Below are positions 36,601 through 51,600 of a stretch of DNA of 64,000 bases, piece after piece (position 1 is the stretch's first letter; each line of letters begins with the position of its first letter). A model generated the notes under the pieces. It was not told where the DNA came from. It did no database searches and worked only from the letters and a program-made list of their open reading frames with translations. Source of the stretch: Lepisosteus oculatus (Eukaryota > Chordata > Actinopteri > Semionotiformes > Lepisosteidae); NCBI RefSeq assembly GCF_040954835.1, contig NC_090706.1:35535148-35599147 (forward strand), written 5' to 3'. Position numbers and translations under genes: made by a program.

Positions 36601-39600
36601 AAGGATACAGAACTGAATGATTCTTAATTCCGGTGCGACTTTTTTTTTCAAATATATTTAAAATTTGGAATGTTTTTTTTCTATCAGTCACTCAGGACTT
36701 TTCCTAAGGCCTCACATTGTATCTGTGAGGATAGCAGGATGCCACCTGTTTTCATTACCGTCCCAGAGCTCGGTTGTATTTGCAGCTTAACTGTGAGAAT
36801 AGGAAGCTGAAATACCTCAGCCTGACATCAAGGCCCTGTCTGGATGAGCTCCTGCCCAGCATCTCGGACTGCATTGCACTGGAAGAGGAAGCTGAGCCTC
36901 AGGACCCTAGCCCTGACCCCTTCACCCAGTACCAGCAACAGGTCAAAGGTCTGCACCTGCATTTTTATAATGTGACACAAATACTCTAGCCTACTGTTTT
37001 CAGGACCGAGGTCTTTCCTTACCTGAGTCTAATTTACATTCAATCAGGAAGAGCTAGCTCTACCCAATAGTTACACCCATTAGAAAGATTGTTGTTTTTG
37101 TTTCTGTGTAGTGCTGCACCTTTTGCATTAGAAACTCAAGAGAGGCTTTCCTGATCTGGCAGGAAAGAATGTGTATCCATTGCACTGGGGACACTGATAA
37201 GACCCAAATGATGGATAAACTCTGCACCACATGCAATAAAGTGTCACAGAGTAGGAGGAGTGCAGAAATTCTCCAACACCCCAATAACAGAGGATTAACT
37301 CTCTACCTTGTTAGTTATGCATGTCATGAAAATGCTTTCATTATCTGATAATTACTGTACCTTTCTGTTCTATCTTTGTTAAAATTACACTGAAATTTTA
37401 ACTACCATGGCTAGAATCACAACAGGGAGACAAGTCTATCAGAATGTAAAAATGTAATAAATATATATAAATAACCTGCAAACAAGTGCTTTTAATCATT
37501 ACTTCAACATGAAAAATTATTTCTTATGTAAATCCAGAGAAAAAGCCGTAAGTTCATGCTCTGCTCATTCCTGTACATACTTGCCAATGAACCATGTAGC
37601 ATTGAAGGTGACTCTATGTTTTTCAGACCTACAGGAGACTGTGAGCGTTCTGCTGGAAGAAAAGAAACAGCTCACCTGTCAGCTGCAAGACCAGCAGAGC
37701 CAAATTGAAGAGCTGACCGCACGTGTGAGTGCTGGACATGTGTGAAATATGAATGGAACAAGTCTCCATTAAGTCAGTCCTGTTCTGGGGAGCAGGGTAA
37801 TTGAGGGAGAGCTGAAGAGTAGAGCTAGACTCTAGCTGTGTGGCTTCACAGTACTGTTTTGAAATAGCGAATTGGTAGGTTTTAATTGCATCTCATTACT
37901 TATTTAAAATAGAAACTGTGAAAGCAGAATGACTATTTTAACTAAATGTGAGTGAACTGAAATATAAGGGCTTATCTGTTATTTTTAGAAGGTTTCACAC
38001 ATAATTAAGAAGAATGACTGTGGTTAAGAACAGTACTAATAACAACTGCCCCTTTTTGCAGCTGGAAGCCTAGTACTTTGTGAACTGGGTATATCCTGGT
38101 CCATATGATGTACAGGATCTGTCCTTAAATAAGTGGTACCTTTCTGGTTAGTTAGCTCCTGAATAGTGTCTTTATCGGGGAGCATATTTAGCAAAGGTAG
38201 AAGACTTATTAGAAATGAGCAAATATTGTAGAGCAGCCACTGGTTTTCAGGGGCATAGTAGTTTAATGTACGTTAACTCTGATGTTTCAGATTGAAAAGG
38301 ATCAGGCTGAGATGAAGGAACTCCATAAAACTGTTGAGCAGCAGAGCAAGACTATCAAGAGGTTCAACAGAGGTGAGAGTCAGTAATGTCGGGCTCTGTT
38401 GAAACTGCAGTTTTGTTCATACACAAAAAAACACTCCCTCTTTAGGAGTTCCTCCTTAAACTGCAGCCATTTGGTTTTGCCATTCTCATATTTCACCAAA
38501 AATGATCAGCTTTAGGTTCAAATGTTAATGGCACTGGTAGCTAATGTAATGTTCTTTCTGCTAGTTAATTGGATAATTCATTTAAAAGACTCCTTGCAAC
38601 ACTTAAAGGTTCATCTATGGCGGCATTTTGATTTGATTTAAGGGTGTTTTTCCTCAGATGGCCTGTAAGAACTATTTATTAAAAAGTCATTAGAAACATT
38701 TTCTCAAATGATCAATTATGCCATCTTACTAAATATGTTTTAAATTGCTGTTTATGTTCTATTAAGTATTGAAGTCTGTGACTGACCTCACTTTTCTACT
38801 AAATATTACATTAGTAGGAGTATAAAATAATACTCATCACAGGCCTGTTCTGTGTAATCTGTCGTTTTTAAAGATTGTCACTGCTTTTCAACTAGTCAGC
38901 TCAATTGATTGAATCATTTCCCTGGGCGACAAACCGTAACTAGCTGATGTCATATTGATTTTTTTACTCAGGGTTTTCTTCATTTATTCTTGATCTGTAA
39001 AGAGACTAAGGAATCTTTAATGAGGTTTGATAAGAAGGTGTACCTTTGTACTGACATGAAAGAAGCAAATTTAAGGAATACTGGAGCTATATCTTTTCCA
39101 TTGAAGAATTCTAAAAGAATGATACAGTATTTTAACTGCTTGAGGAAGATTATCTTTGACAAACATCAAAGGTGGAACCTTTTGATCAACATATGTCATA
39201 CTGTAGTTATTAGTTTTTCTTAATTTGGAACAGTAGACCTATAAACATGCAAAAATAAAAATAATAATTCAACAAGGTTGAATGAAAAGGGGAAAACAAA
39301 ACATATCAAACAATTAATCTCATAGAAAATGTGACACATGCAGCCTAGTTTAACTTGGATGCCAAACATTCTACTGTTTGGTGATGGTCCAGCCTGTTAT
39401 TTTCTACTGAAATAATTCCTGGATTTTCCCTTGCATAACCAGACCATCTTTAAATAGTATTGATTTCTTTTCTTGGGGTTTAGTGCCACAGATGCAATAT
39501 AAAACATGTTTATTGTTGAGGTAACAATTTCATGGAGTACAGAAATGTGCTTAATCAGATCCCATCAATGCTAATAACTATGTTCATTTACAAAAGTCTA

Positions 39601-42600
39601 AATCAGTTTCATAACTGGAGGAACTAAGATTTGGATTTGGGAATTGTGCTATATCAGTCTGTCTCTGGCTAAAACTGTGGATAAATCCTAATTCATTGTT
39701 GCATGTCAGAGTGATATTCTCATTTAAAAAGCTCAGAAATGGGATTAAAAGTGCGTTAAAGAATAAATTGTGACAATGTTTTTATTAAAGGACGGTGTAT
39801 ATTTTGTTATTGACTCATGTACACATATAAATGACAGGTCATGCTCCTTTTAATCTGAAAAAAGGGAGAGAGAGAGAAACCATTAGTCCTTTTAATTCCA
39901 AGGACACACAGTAATGAAATTACATGTCTTATCACGTCAGTACCGACTGAAAAAATAGCTTTTGCAAAAAGTAATTACAATGACCCTGGGTTTTAAAAGC
40001 CTTTGCTGACAGCTTTCTGTGCCTCTGTGAGCAAAGGCTCATGGTGAAGTATAGGCTTTCTAGTTCGTTTAGTTTCTTGCAATGAAAATACTCGATGTGG
40101 TCGATGACATCATTAACTCTGCATTCCACTCAAGATATCAAATTAGCTACAGTTCTAACCCAGAACACGTACATTGTAGTTTCTTCATTTATTTTTGCAT
40201 TTTTAATTTGTTTCAAATATATTTTCTGTTAATTTCATACAATTAGTCCAAATAACACAATACAATATATCAGTAGTCTGCAATATATTAGGCTGTAGCC
40301 AGTAAAAAAAGTTCTTAATTTTGTTTACAACTAAGCTCTTGAGATGGAAAGGTTTTCTGATCATGCTTGATTAGGCTTTGTTTCACATATTTTTAACAAC
40401 TGTGTAGCTGCGTGAACAGTATAATATCAAGATTAAACAGCTTCCCAGGAGACACTACCTCGTGTTCCTGTCTCTGCAGCAGCAAAAATCAGCCTTTAAT
40501 AAAAAAAGAAGATGAAGAACCATAGGAGCAGTCTGACATACTGTATATGGACACACATGCTCTCACGCAGGCATGTCCACACACTTTTTGCAAATGCAAA
40601 CGCACTGGGCACACGATGAACACGATGAAGGGCAGCATCGCGGCTGGATGATGTAATCCCCACTGGGCCTCCCAGTCTGATGTCAGCTCCATGCAGAGAT
40701 GGACCTTCCTTCCCAGCTTTCCCATCACAATTGTATGCATAGCTGCCTTAATTAAATTTGACTTATGATGCTGCCATTACTGGCCTACAGTAGCTCATTA
40801 ACTAGATGAAGACTGTAGCTTCTGCGCAGAAAAAATAATTAAGAAATGGTGTTTGCGAGAGGCAGGGACCAAGTGCATTAACAATTAAGAGGATGGGGTT
40901 TAATAATGAATAGCAATACCATGGACGCGGCTCTTAGACTGTTTTTTTTTTCCAATGCAAACAGCATTGCTCCATTTGAATTAAACCACAGACAATCTAG
41001 TTGCTGAATTTGAACTCAAATTATACAAAAATCAATATTGCACATTACTGATCATTCATTTTTTTATTGTTTTTGCAGCCATGTTTCCTCATTCACATAC
41101 AACTTTATCCACAAAAGCTAGACATAATGGCCCCCTCCTTTGAAACCTTTCTTATTGTCTTAAATGTTCGTGTGGAGTCTAGAGACACTCTTGATTCTAA
41201 CCTACAGCATTTATCATTTGAGTTGGAATTCAGAAGACATGGCTTCATGGACACCCCCCGATACTAATTCTTACATACCACAATAAATATTGCAAGTGTG
41301 TTATTCCTTCTGTGAATTGCAGGTCTCTTAATGCCTGTAACAGTAATCTATACAGTATGAAGTCTTTGTGGTAGGCAGTTGGGTTTCCATTCACTGGGAC
41401 TTCACAGCCTTGAGGGAGCTGGTTATAAAGTATGTGACGAACCATGTGGAAATATATTGTCCTTTGATGGCTTTTTTTAACCTTTTTTTATACTGCTAGA
41501 CTTGAGTAACCTCTTTTTAAAACTTTTTAGAGAGGTGTAGAGTTGAGGTCTTTAATACATGTACATTAATATATGTATTAATATATTTATATATGTATAT
41601 AAATATATATAATATATGTATATTCATATATTTAATTCTGCTGATTGCTCCTTCTGCATTGTGGTGCTTGATATTTGAATGCAGTCGTACAGATTCCACT
41701 GCCTTTTTGTCATCTGATGATACTGTGCCTTTGACGAAACACCTAGCACCCAGCAGAACATTAACGATTCATCCATTCAGGCAGAAATGGTTTAAAATGA
41801 TCTAGCAAAAGAAATATTATGTATATCTAAAGAATTGAAAGTCTAAAATGAAATGTGAACACAAGCAGCATCAACACTACACTACAGGAATGATACTGTT
41901 TTTCCAGGACTTTTATCCATGTGTTTAATGAATGTAATGGATAGTGTCTAGTTCCATCCACCAAAGAATGAGGAGAGCAGGAAAGGTCTGGCTAAATTAA
42001 TGTCTATTGAGTATACAGTGTAGAATTACAGTAACTTCAGTCTCATGATAAATTGCACCATTCTCTTTTTACGTCCACACAGTCTCAGTAATGGCTGCTC
42101 AGGAGTATGAGGACCTGAGGGAGCAGTTGGATCTGGAACAGAGCCTGAGGCAGAAAGCCGAGTCCTACGCTCATGAGGTATGATGGGAAAGCAGAGCCTG
42201 GATGGTATCTGTGTCAGAGCAGTGCCAAGAGTGGCGCTAGAATGCATGTATTGCAGACATGGTTGGAAACCAAATCTAGATTTGTATAATTGTGCCACCA
42301 GCTTCATAACCTATGCAACTACATACAGTAGCAAATTGTACTTATTTATAGAACATTTATGTTTGAAAAGTTACTGTTGCATTATCTGCAACATCAGAAA
42401 ACTGCATCTACTGAAAAATGTTTTCCCCGTGATTTCCGCTAGAAACAAAAGATGCATCCAGTGCACAAGGCAAGATATGTCCATTACATGAGACCCATTG
42501 CGGTGCATATAGGTTTGAGTATACAGGTCTGAATTTTTCAATTGGATTTTTAATTAATATTAATTTTATTGAGGTGATCTTTCTATTTACCAGTAATTTT

Positions 42601-45600
42601 AGAATAAAGCTGAAGGTATAAAATCTCATTTTTAGACGCGTACTGAAGTGGATTTCTACGTCAGCAAGGGGACTTTTGCTGTTCTGTCAATCCATCAACT
42701 TTACAGTACACTCTATTGTTGTCCTACATGTAGACTAGACTTAAATATACATATATATATACGGTATGTTGCAGCTGATAAGTCTGTGTGGTTACATACA
42801 CTGTTATTTGATTTTGCTGACCAGTGTTCTGTGACCTCAAGATCTAATTTTCCAGAATTCAGCTGAGAGACGCCATGGCTTGTGGCAGCCAGTTTCTTAG
42901 GCAAGGACAATTCTCTACATCACCCTGGATGCAGCATGGTTTTTAGCCCTCCTTCCTGCACTGTGTTTGGGTGGTGGACACTGGAAAGTCTCCACTCACT
43001 TGGAATCATTCCAGACTGCAGTGCGAGCTGGTGCTGAAAGCAGGCTATGATCTACATTGACAGATGCTGGTCAAGCAGAAGGAAGCCAACAGGCAGAGCA
43101 TGATTCTTCTGCAGCAGGCAGACCCAAGCCTTCAGCTCCTCAAAGCCCTGGAGGATGTGGCCAGTATCACCAAAACACTGGAGGACGAGCGTCAACAACA
43201 CCAGCAGAAGGTAAGCACCCAACCGGAGGGTTTCTGTTAGGCTTCTGTAGGGCCTGAACTGAGAGATCCAAATGCAGATTTACTGTGCCTCTTGGACGGA
43301 TATAAGCAGCCTTTGTAGGGACCCACAGACTTGAATGGAATATTTCTGGTGCTAAATTGTAGTCTGTTAAGTGTCATGTCAACGTATGAGTCAAGTCTCT
43401 TGGTATTAGTCTCTGAATAAAGATACCCTCACATTTGTATTACACGTAAAAAGGATCTTTTCCTTTTCATTACAGGGTACCTTCTATTAAATGATTAAAA
43501 TAAGGTTTAATTATGTTTATGCACACTAATTATGGCACTTCTTCACATCCCATCACACATTCCATCACACTATGAATTTGTAGAGAAAGGTCTGTACAAC
43601 AGTTTGCGTTGCAGCCTCTGAATTTGCTCATTGGAGTTCATGTTTTTCTCCCAGGAAAGTAACTCCAATGTCAAAAAAGTTATTTTTCATTCATAATTTC
43701 ATGCCTTGTTGCTTTGACTTCCACACAAATACCATAAATTGAGATTGCTGCCTATGATCATTTTGCTGCAAGATCAGTTCTGTTTTCCTGCACCCATGAG
43801 TTGACATACAGTATTTGGTCAGTTTCCACACATGGGATTTGTACTATACATTAAACAAACAAAGGAGTAAATGACACTTCAATTTTCTCTAACATAATGT
43901 CACAGCTTATTACCCATAAACTCATATGACTTATACAATTGTGTGATATGCAGACGTTTTGTCTGAAACACCAATGTGAAAACTATAATTATGCATTAGC
44001 ATAAATATTAGAATCCCTCACTAGTGTTGTATATCACATAAAGCATACTGTAGGCGTAAAAATATTTTATATTGTAACGCTTACGGCCGACAGGCACTGT
44101 GTAAGAGCCGGCGTACCAGAGCAGGTGATGTCATCGCCCTTCCCTGTGATAGCAGGACCACAGCTACTGGGCTGTGGAGAGATTTAGCTCACGGGGCTGG
44201 GTCCCTGCTGAGTGACGCGGGAGTCCTTTGTTCAAGCCCCCGACGGTGGGGGGCCGACCTAATGCGGCAAGGGCGCCCGCCTTAGCCCCCGTTGCGTTAC
44301 AATATATTAACAAAGGTGCACAATTAATTATTTTTAAAATGTTAATCATTAATGAAACACTTGGTTGCCAAAAGATGCTTTTGGTACAAGGTTGAAGGGA
44401 TTATATGGTAAATACTGAGGCAAGCTAACAGTGACTTGCAAGGGAGCATAGCAGAAAACCACCATTCTCTCTATGCATTAAGTAGAAGTCCACAGGGCGT
44501 GTGAGTGCTGTAGACTTTAAAGCAATTCAGTGTCATGGAATGACAAACAGGCCACATGCTGCAGTAATTTAATCTGAGGTTATCAGGCACAGGTGGAATT
44601 TCTATAACAATAACGTAGAATTCTGTTCTCGCTCGTTCTTAATGACCCTCCTGGGGCATTTGTAGAAACACGAGCAAATGATTACAAGGAAGGTCGGAAT
44701 GAAATACGGCCAATGAATACTTCAAACAGACTTTGGTATTACTCATATTCATTGATGATTGTGATGGAATGACACATCTTACAGAAACATGTATAATAGA
44801 TTGCCCTCCCTGTAGTGCTGCGGTTATGATACATCTTTAGATGTGTTAGATTGATTGTGACTTTAATGCCACTGTGTCGTAACACAATGCCACTCACCTT
44901 TACACATTCATTACACCTAAAATGATCAGGAAAATTTGGAATTTTATAGCCTTCGTTTATTAATTGAAGTACTGTGAGCTGTCTTGCGAAGGTTAAATTC
45001 CCAGTTTGTATCTTGAACAAGAAGTTATCAAGTTCACAGGCATGTGGAATAAGGCTGCTGTGGTACAATAGTTTGTTGAAGTGTTTATGTGTCTTCATGC
45101 TGTTGAATCGGATCTACCTAAATATAGCACTGATCACCTCCATTCATTCCTTCCACTTCTGTCATTGATTATGAAGCTTATATTAGCTGATATTGGATGA
45201 AGTGGTTAGAAAATGGATGGCTGGTTGTTCACTGATCACATGCGAGTACTGCAATGTGTTTTAGTCCTGCAGCTTGAGTTCCGAACTCTGCTGTGAAACC
45301 ACCCTCATTCAGCAGCCAGTAATAAAATACATCTCTAGAAAAAAGACATAAACCACAAACTGAAAATCCTTCTTTTTAGACTGTCCAGCTGTTCTGCTTG
45401 TGAGGGTGCACAACCACCTACTTTATGCCCTAGAAACAAATCCTGCTCTCCTCTAATCCTGAAACTTGGCCCGCCAGACTGTGCAGTCTGCTCACCAGAG
45501 TGCAGTAAACCCCAGAAGAAAGAAATCAGTCTCCCTGTTATGTAATAAAGGGCAAATATTAAACCTGACACACCACCTTCTCTGTGTATTCTTGAATGTG

Positions 45601-48600
45601 TCTTGGAGGTTTATGAAGTATTTGTAATTCCAATGATGTTATATGATTAAGTGTTATAAATGCATATAAAACAATATGATATATGTCTGAGACTGATGTA
45701 CAGTACTTTGTTTGGCCTTGTTATACAGTCACAGTAGAAACGATAGCCCTGTTTACATTTAAATGGAAAGATTCACATCATTATTCGCAGGGTGTATGTC
45801 ATGAACTTGACATTTAAAGCCCCAAGGCAGACTAAATTCAGGTTGTTTTAAAACTGGTTTAATTAAGGGGACGGGGTGGAAGGCAGGAAAAAAACAGGAA
45901 TAATTTCTTATATAAGTTTTAGTTTGCAAACCTGGCTCTGCACTTAGCCTTAGACATCCAAAAAAGCCCTGCAAACAGGCTCCATTTCTCCCGGCAGGTA
46001 AAGGAATTGGAACTTGAGCTGCAAGAGTCTGCCCTCCGGCTCAAGCTCTCAGAGCAGCAGAAACACCTGGAGCTGGTGGAGGAGGAGAAGCGGGAGGCAG
46101 ATGTTCGGATTCAGCAGCTGGAGGAGAAGAACAGCCAACTGGAGAGCCAAGGTGGGGGGGCAGCACTGTGGAGCAGAGTAGCGGATTTCGACCCCAGTTG
46201 TTGAAATTGCTCAGCATGTGTTAAAATGTTGCAGTGGCTGGGCCAGCCAAAACAAACAGTAGAGCAACATGACCTAGAAAATGCAAATTGATGTGGAAAC
46301 ATCTGGAAATTCTTAATGAGAATAACTATATGAATAATGAGATTCTGTCCAGAGATTGGATATTGGATATTCCATAGTATCTTGCTGGATCCCTGCTGTG
46401 TTGCTATTACTTTGTTGCTTTAGGTCACAGTTTATTGGTAGACCAGTGGGTGGCACTACTCCCTCTGGACCAGAACTTCTAAGCCTATGCTCCAGGATGA
46501 TGACAGGAAACCGTGCTGTAAGCGGTTCTATCCTTGGATGAGCCATTAAACTTTCCTGTCTTTCATTAAAGATCCCGTGGCACTGTTCGTAAAAAGAGCA
46601 GGGATGCTATCCTCAGTGCCCTGACTAAATTACAGTCTTGGCCAACACAATTTGGCCTCCTAAATTCAGCTGGTGAAATAGTTTGTGAAATCCCTACCTG
46701 ATCTTTCGTTTAATGGTTTTGTTGGTAAGTTATGTCTGTCACAGGTAAGATAGGTGGGTGCAATACTTCAGTGATTAATTGGATTCTGTCATTTATGTAA
46801 AGTATCTTGGCATATCTTTTGATGAAAGTGTTTTATGCATTTTATTAGTAAAGCCTTTCATCACAACACAAATGAATGATTATTGTATCTTTCCACAGTG
46901 CAGGAGCTGCTAGATGTCCAGAAGACCCAGCCGTCAGAACTGGGGACAGCTCCTGGGACAGCACCTCCACCCGCTCCACCCCCCCAGCCACCCCCTCCCC
47001 CTCCACCTCCTCCGCCCCCTCCCCCTCCTCCCCCTCCCTCACGTTGCAATCCCCTCAGGTAAAACTGGAAAATTAGAAAAAAAACTAAAAGCTATAGATT
47101 GCTACATTGCATTTAAAGAGGACTAGAATATATGGATCTACAACCTTAATCTCTACTCTTTTCTTCAAGGACCTCAAGAAAAGAGAGTGTTGCTTAATCT
47201 AGTACCTTCTTATTTTTTTTAAATACAATACTGAGTGTTCAGTTTTGGTCACCACAACACAACATTAGTCTTGTGTTGATTCAGTGGCCTTCTCTTATTT
47301 ACAGACTTTATTTTCTTCTTTAAATCTTTAAGTTTAAAGTTAATCTCCTTTACAGTGCTTTACATAAAGTACAATATACTGTATATGCAGCATTTTCCTT
47401 TATTTTACAATCCACGCTTTGGTGCTGTCTTCTTTAGCTTTTGAGCAGTGCTTTAGAGAGTTACTGTATGTGTAAGAGCTGTAAAAGGTGTTTGTAACAA
47501 GTAGAAACCCAAGTCCAGGAAGCCAGAGCCAAACTTATTTGTCATATTTGATCTGTTTTAACACAGCTCACTCATTGCAATAATGAGAAAATCCTCAAAG
47601 AACTCCAAAGGACCTCTCAAGGCTGAACCTGCACCTGGTAAGTTTGGGATCTCGCTCTTTTGAGACTGGGGTAGCAGCAGACATGCCGCAAAGCCTTGGG
47701 TGCTGTATTTTCCGTGTGCCCCTCTCTGCGGTCTCAGCCCTCTGCAATTTTAATGATGTGGCTTGTGTCCTGTGTCCTTTGTGAAGTGAGCGGGCCAGTG
47801 GATGATGTGAAGGTGAAAGCAGTAAATGAGATGATGGAGAGGATTAAGCATGGGGTTGTGTTGAGACCTGTCAAGGGACAAGACACCAAGGTGAGAAAGA
47901 ACTACTTGCTGTAAGGTGGTATGGTGAATCACAATAATTTATAATCTTTTGTTTGACTTATGACCAAAGTAGGAACTTTCTGGCATTACTTCAAGCCCAA
48001 TAAAATAACAGAAAAATACAGTTTTGAAGATACAACTGCTTTATGAAAGGTTATACGTATGTAACAGATTGACAGGATTATGTAAGCTTGGCATGTGCTG
48101 TATTTAAGAAGATGGTCATGTGAGTGGTCAAAAATATTAGAACAATACAAAAGAACCTTTTTATATATCAGATATATAATTTATCTGCACATTTCATTCC
48201 AAATCATTTCTTCTAGGTGCAGATACCATATACTTCTTTTCAGTACAATCAGCTCGCTTGTTATAAAATGCTTGTAATTTAGTAGCTGCCTGTGATTATG
48301 TTGTGTAGTGACATGATTTTTGTTAAACGACCCTGTGCTTTATTTATCAATTGAAATTGCAATCCATGACATTTTGGAGTTAAGTCTTTTTTATTACAAA
48401 ATGTGTGTTTGTGTTTATAGCTTTAATGTTTATGTCCTACTATATTCCCTTTTCACTTTTTTATGTGTTTCATGGCGGACATTATCCATGAAGAGATTTG
48501 GTCCTAAGGTAGGGAAAATAAATATCTTATAAATGGTGACTGAAAGAAAACATTGAATTTCTACTGTTTACTTTAGACAGTAGTTTTCTTTCTTTATCAA

Positions 48601-51600
48601 TTGTGTCAGTTTTGCTGGCAGCATTTTATTTTATCTGGATATAGAAGTTCATTTCTATGTCACAATAAACTAACCTGACTTGAAATTACTCTCAGTATGT
48701 AAATAAACATATTCTTTCCAGTCTCCACACACAAACTATATTCATTAGGTAAACAATTGTATCTATAAGCCAGATTTTATAGGAACAGAAACAGATTTTT
48801 AAATGCAATGCCATTATATGTTTTATTGATTAACTTTAAAGCACCATGACAACAAACCATCTTGGAAAGGCCATAAAAAAATCAATGTGGTATTTGTAAA
48901 ATGGCCTTGAGATCCAATTCTTGGCTCCTATGTGGCTCCTATTAGGTTAAAATATGAGATTCCAGTTTTTTTCCACATATGATTAATGTTAAAGAAATTA
49001 GTTCTTCAGTACTAGCATTTGTCTTAAAAAAAACTTAAAAGATTATTTGACAAAGCTACCTTTTTAAGAGGAATTAGCAGGTTTGCAGTGTTACTAGCTT
49101 CAAAGTAGCTGCAGTCACCTTTTATTAAACTGAGGTCAAGACATCTGGAGGGGTCAGAATGTGGTTTTATGGGGTCATGGAGAGACCACAAATCTTTTTG
49201 TCTCTTGTGAGCTTTGACAAATAAATCAAATGCACAGCAATATTCTTCCTGGGAAAAAATGTTTTTAAAGACAATTTCTAAATATTGTGGTATGGAATTG
49301 TATTGTTTTCTAAAAACGTTTTCTTACAACAGTTCTCCTTTTTTCTGCCAGCAGCCCCAGCCACCTGAAGAGAAACAACAGGAGAGTGCCATGGAGGAAC
49401 TGAAGGGCATTTTGGTAGATTTTCTGTTTCATTACATGTTTTTTTTTTCCTTTCCTCTGGGACTCTACCAAGAGACATACACTATGTACATGTATACTTT
49501 TTATAGTATAAAGACAGTATGTTTAAGACCCACCAAAGGTTTAGTTAAAATGTGGGAAACAAAAACCCAGTTTCAGAAGTAGACCTAACATACTGTAAAG
49601 GAACAAGTAATGGGTTTATTCTATGCTGAAAAGAGAGGAGAGAAAACACAACGTTTCGGCTGTGAAGCCTTCTTCAGGTGTGAGCCCTCACTACGCTGAT
49701 GCAAGCTACCCACCTGGACTAACATACTGTATACATTTCTATTCATCCTGATTTTAGGTTAGCATTTTTTAGCTCCTACTCCATTCCTTAGACTCCAACC
49801 TTCAATGAAAATCCAAAACATGCAATGGAGATTTACTATTGTAAATATATTTTTTATTCTACAATGGAAATGCACCCAGTAATGGCCGTCAAGAGAAACA
49901 TTGATGTTTCCCTGTGGTACTGTACATGCCATTCAACAAATAGCCCTCAAATTCTGGTTACACCTAAAGCAGAATGGCCCACACTCCGTCCAGTACACAG
50001 GTCTGCAGAGCCAGGAGTCAAGCTTTACCTCAGCCCCTCATGTCCAGCAGAATGAGAGATTCGTCAAGCTGAGTCACTGGGACATCACAGAGCTGCTGAA
50101 CCACACAAGAGGAGGTAGCTTCCTCATCTAAACAGAGTCTGCTTCAGAGGCCAATTAGTAACTGGAAGAGAGCGAATCAAATCACTTACCAAACTGGAGT
50201 ACTACATATAGGGGAAATATAAGACCCAAACCTGTGATGGATACTGACAATGTATTTGATCACTGATTGCAGTCTAGAGGTCATCACAAACATGGGAACG
50301 TAGAGATGTGGTCTGTGTGAATTGGGGCATTGAAACAAAATATCAGTTAGCACTGTACTGTTTGAAATACAGCACATTCTTTCAGCATTTCAGCAGCCAG
50401 GGACCTGACTTCACATACAGCCCCTGAGCAGAGCTAGGGTAGTCTAGATCTACAGCATATTACTTAATAAGCCACAACATTAAAAACACCAGGTGGGAAA
50501 GACCCACAAATATAACACAAAGTACTTCTGCTACTAATGGTTGTTACGCCAACAACGATGTTGAAAGTTTCATTTTCTAACTGTGTACTTTCGCTGTTAA
50601 AAAAACACTTCTTTTTGTTTTTGACATAATAGGACAATGTTAAGAAGAGCCCTAGCAGGGGGTTTCCTGAAGTAGCTCCTGGTAAGAAGGACAGTGAACT
50701 GGAAGTGATTCTGAGGAGGCGACGGAAACAAGCCTGTGACCCTGAGACAGGAGGTGACTTTCTTGGTTAACACACAGACAGCTGCGTCCCTGTGATACAG
50801 TAACCTCAAATTCCACTGATGGACATGGATTTCAGTTTTCTAGTTTCAGTATCCTACTTTAAAGATATGTATTTATTTAATGTATGACATCCTTCTATTT
50901 TTTTCTTTGGTGAGGTTTTTTATGGGAAACAGATTATTTAGCGGTTCTTAATGTTGCCACTAGATGACGTTATCTACCTTATCCAAGTACTTGTTTAAGC
51001 TAAGGATCCTTTAGATGGTGGATTTTAACAGGAGGAATCGAGGAATACAACTTGCTGAGCATTTTAGCTCTGATTAATACATATTATTATTTTGATAATT
51101 CTAATAATGTCAAATATAGCTGTTTTGTTTTCTTTAGGTTGCATTTTCACTTTGTTTTAGTGTTCAGTAAAAATTGTTTACTCAGTATTCATGATTGTGT
51201 GCATTCAGTTTAACATTTCCGGCAATAATGTTCCATTTCAAGCATGAAAGTTTCCCTTTAAACTCTGAACAAGTCTTTTTACAGAAATGGGCAGAAATGC
51301 ACTTGATTTTTTAATTTGGTTTTACTGCATACTTTCGAGGTTTTCTTATTCATCAATATTTTGTTCTGTCACATCCCAGGAGACCCCATAATGATTAAAG
51401 GCAGCTGTCACAGCTTCCCAGCAATGAGCTACTAGAAATGATTACAGGATAGAAGATGCCTTCTATCACGATTCTAAATGCTCATTTTGTTTTCTCTGAC
51501 AGATGACAAGGAGAGTGAAATGAGCAAGGTCTCCTCTTCTGAAAGCTTGAATGCCAGGCACAGTTCAGATTCTGGCAAGGAGCCTATTGCATCCTGCAAT

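Noticed and set aside
44195-44275. Functional tRNA gene
   Set aside because: A- and B-box-like words are present, but no acceptor stem or full cloverleaf can be drawn, and it lies inside an element with inverted ends.
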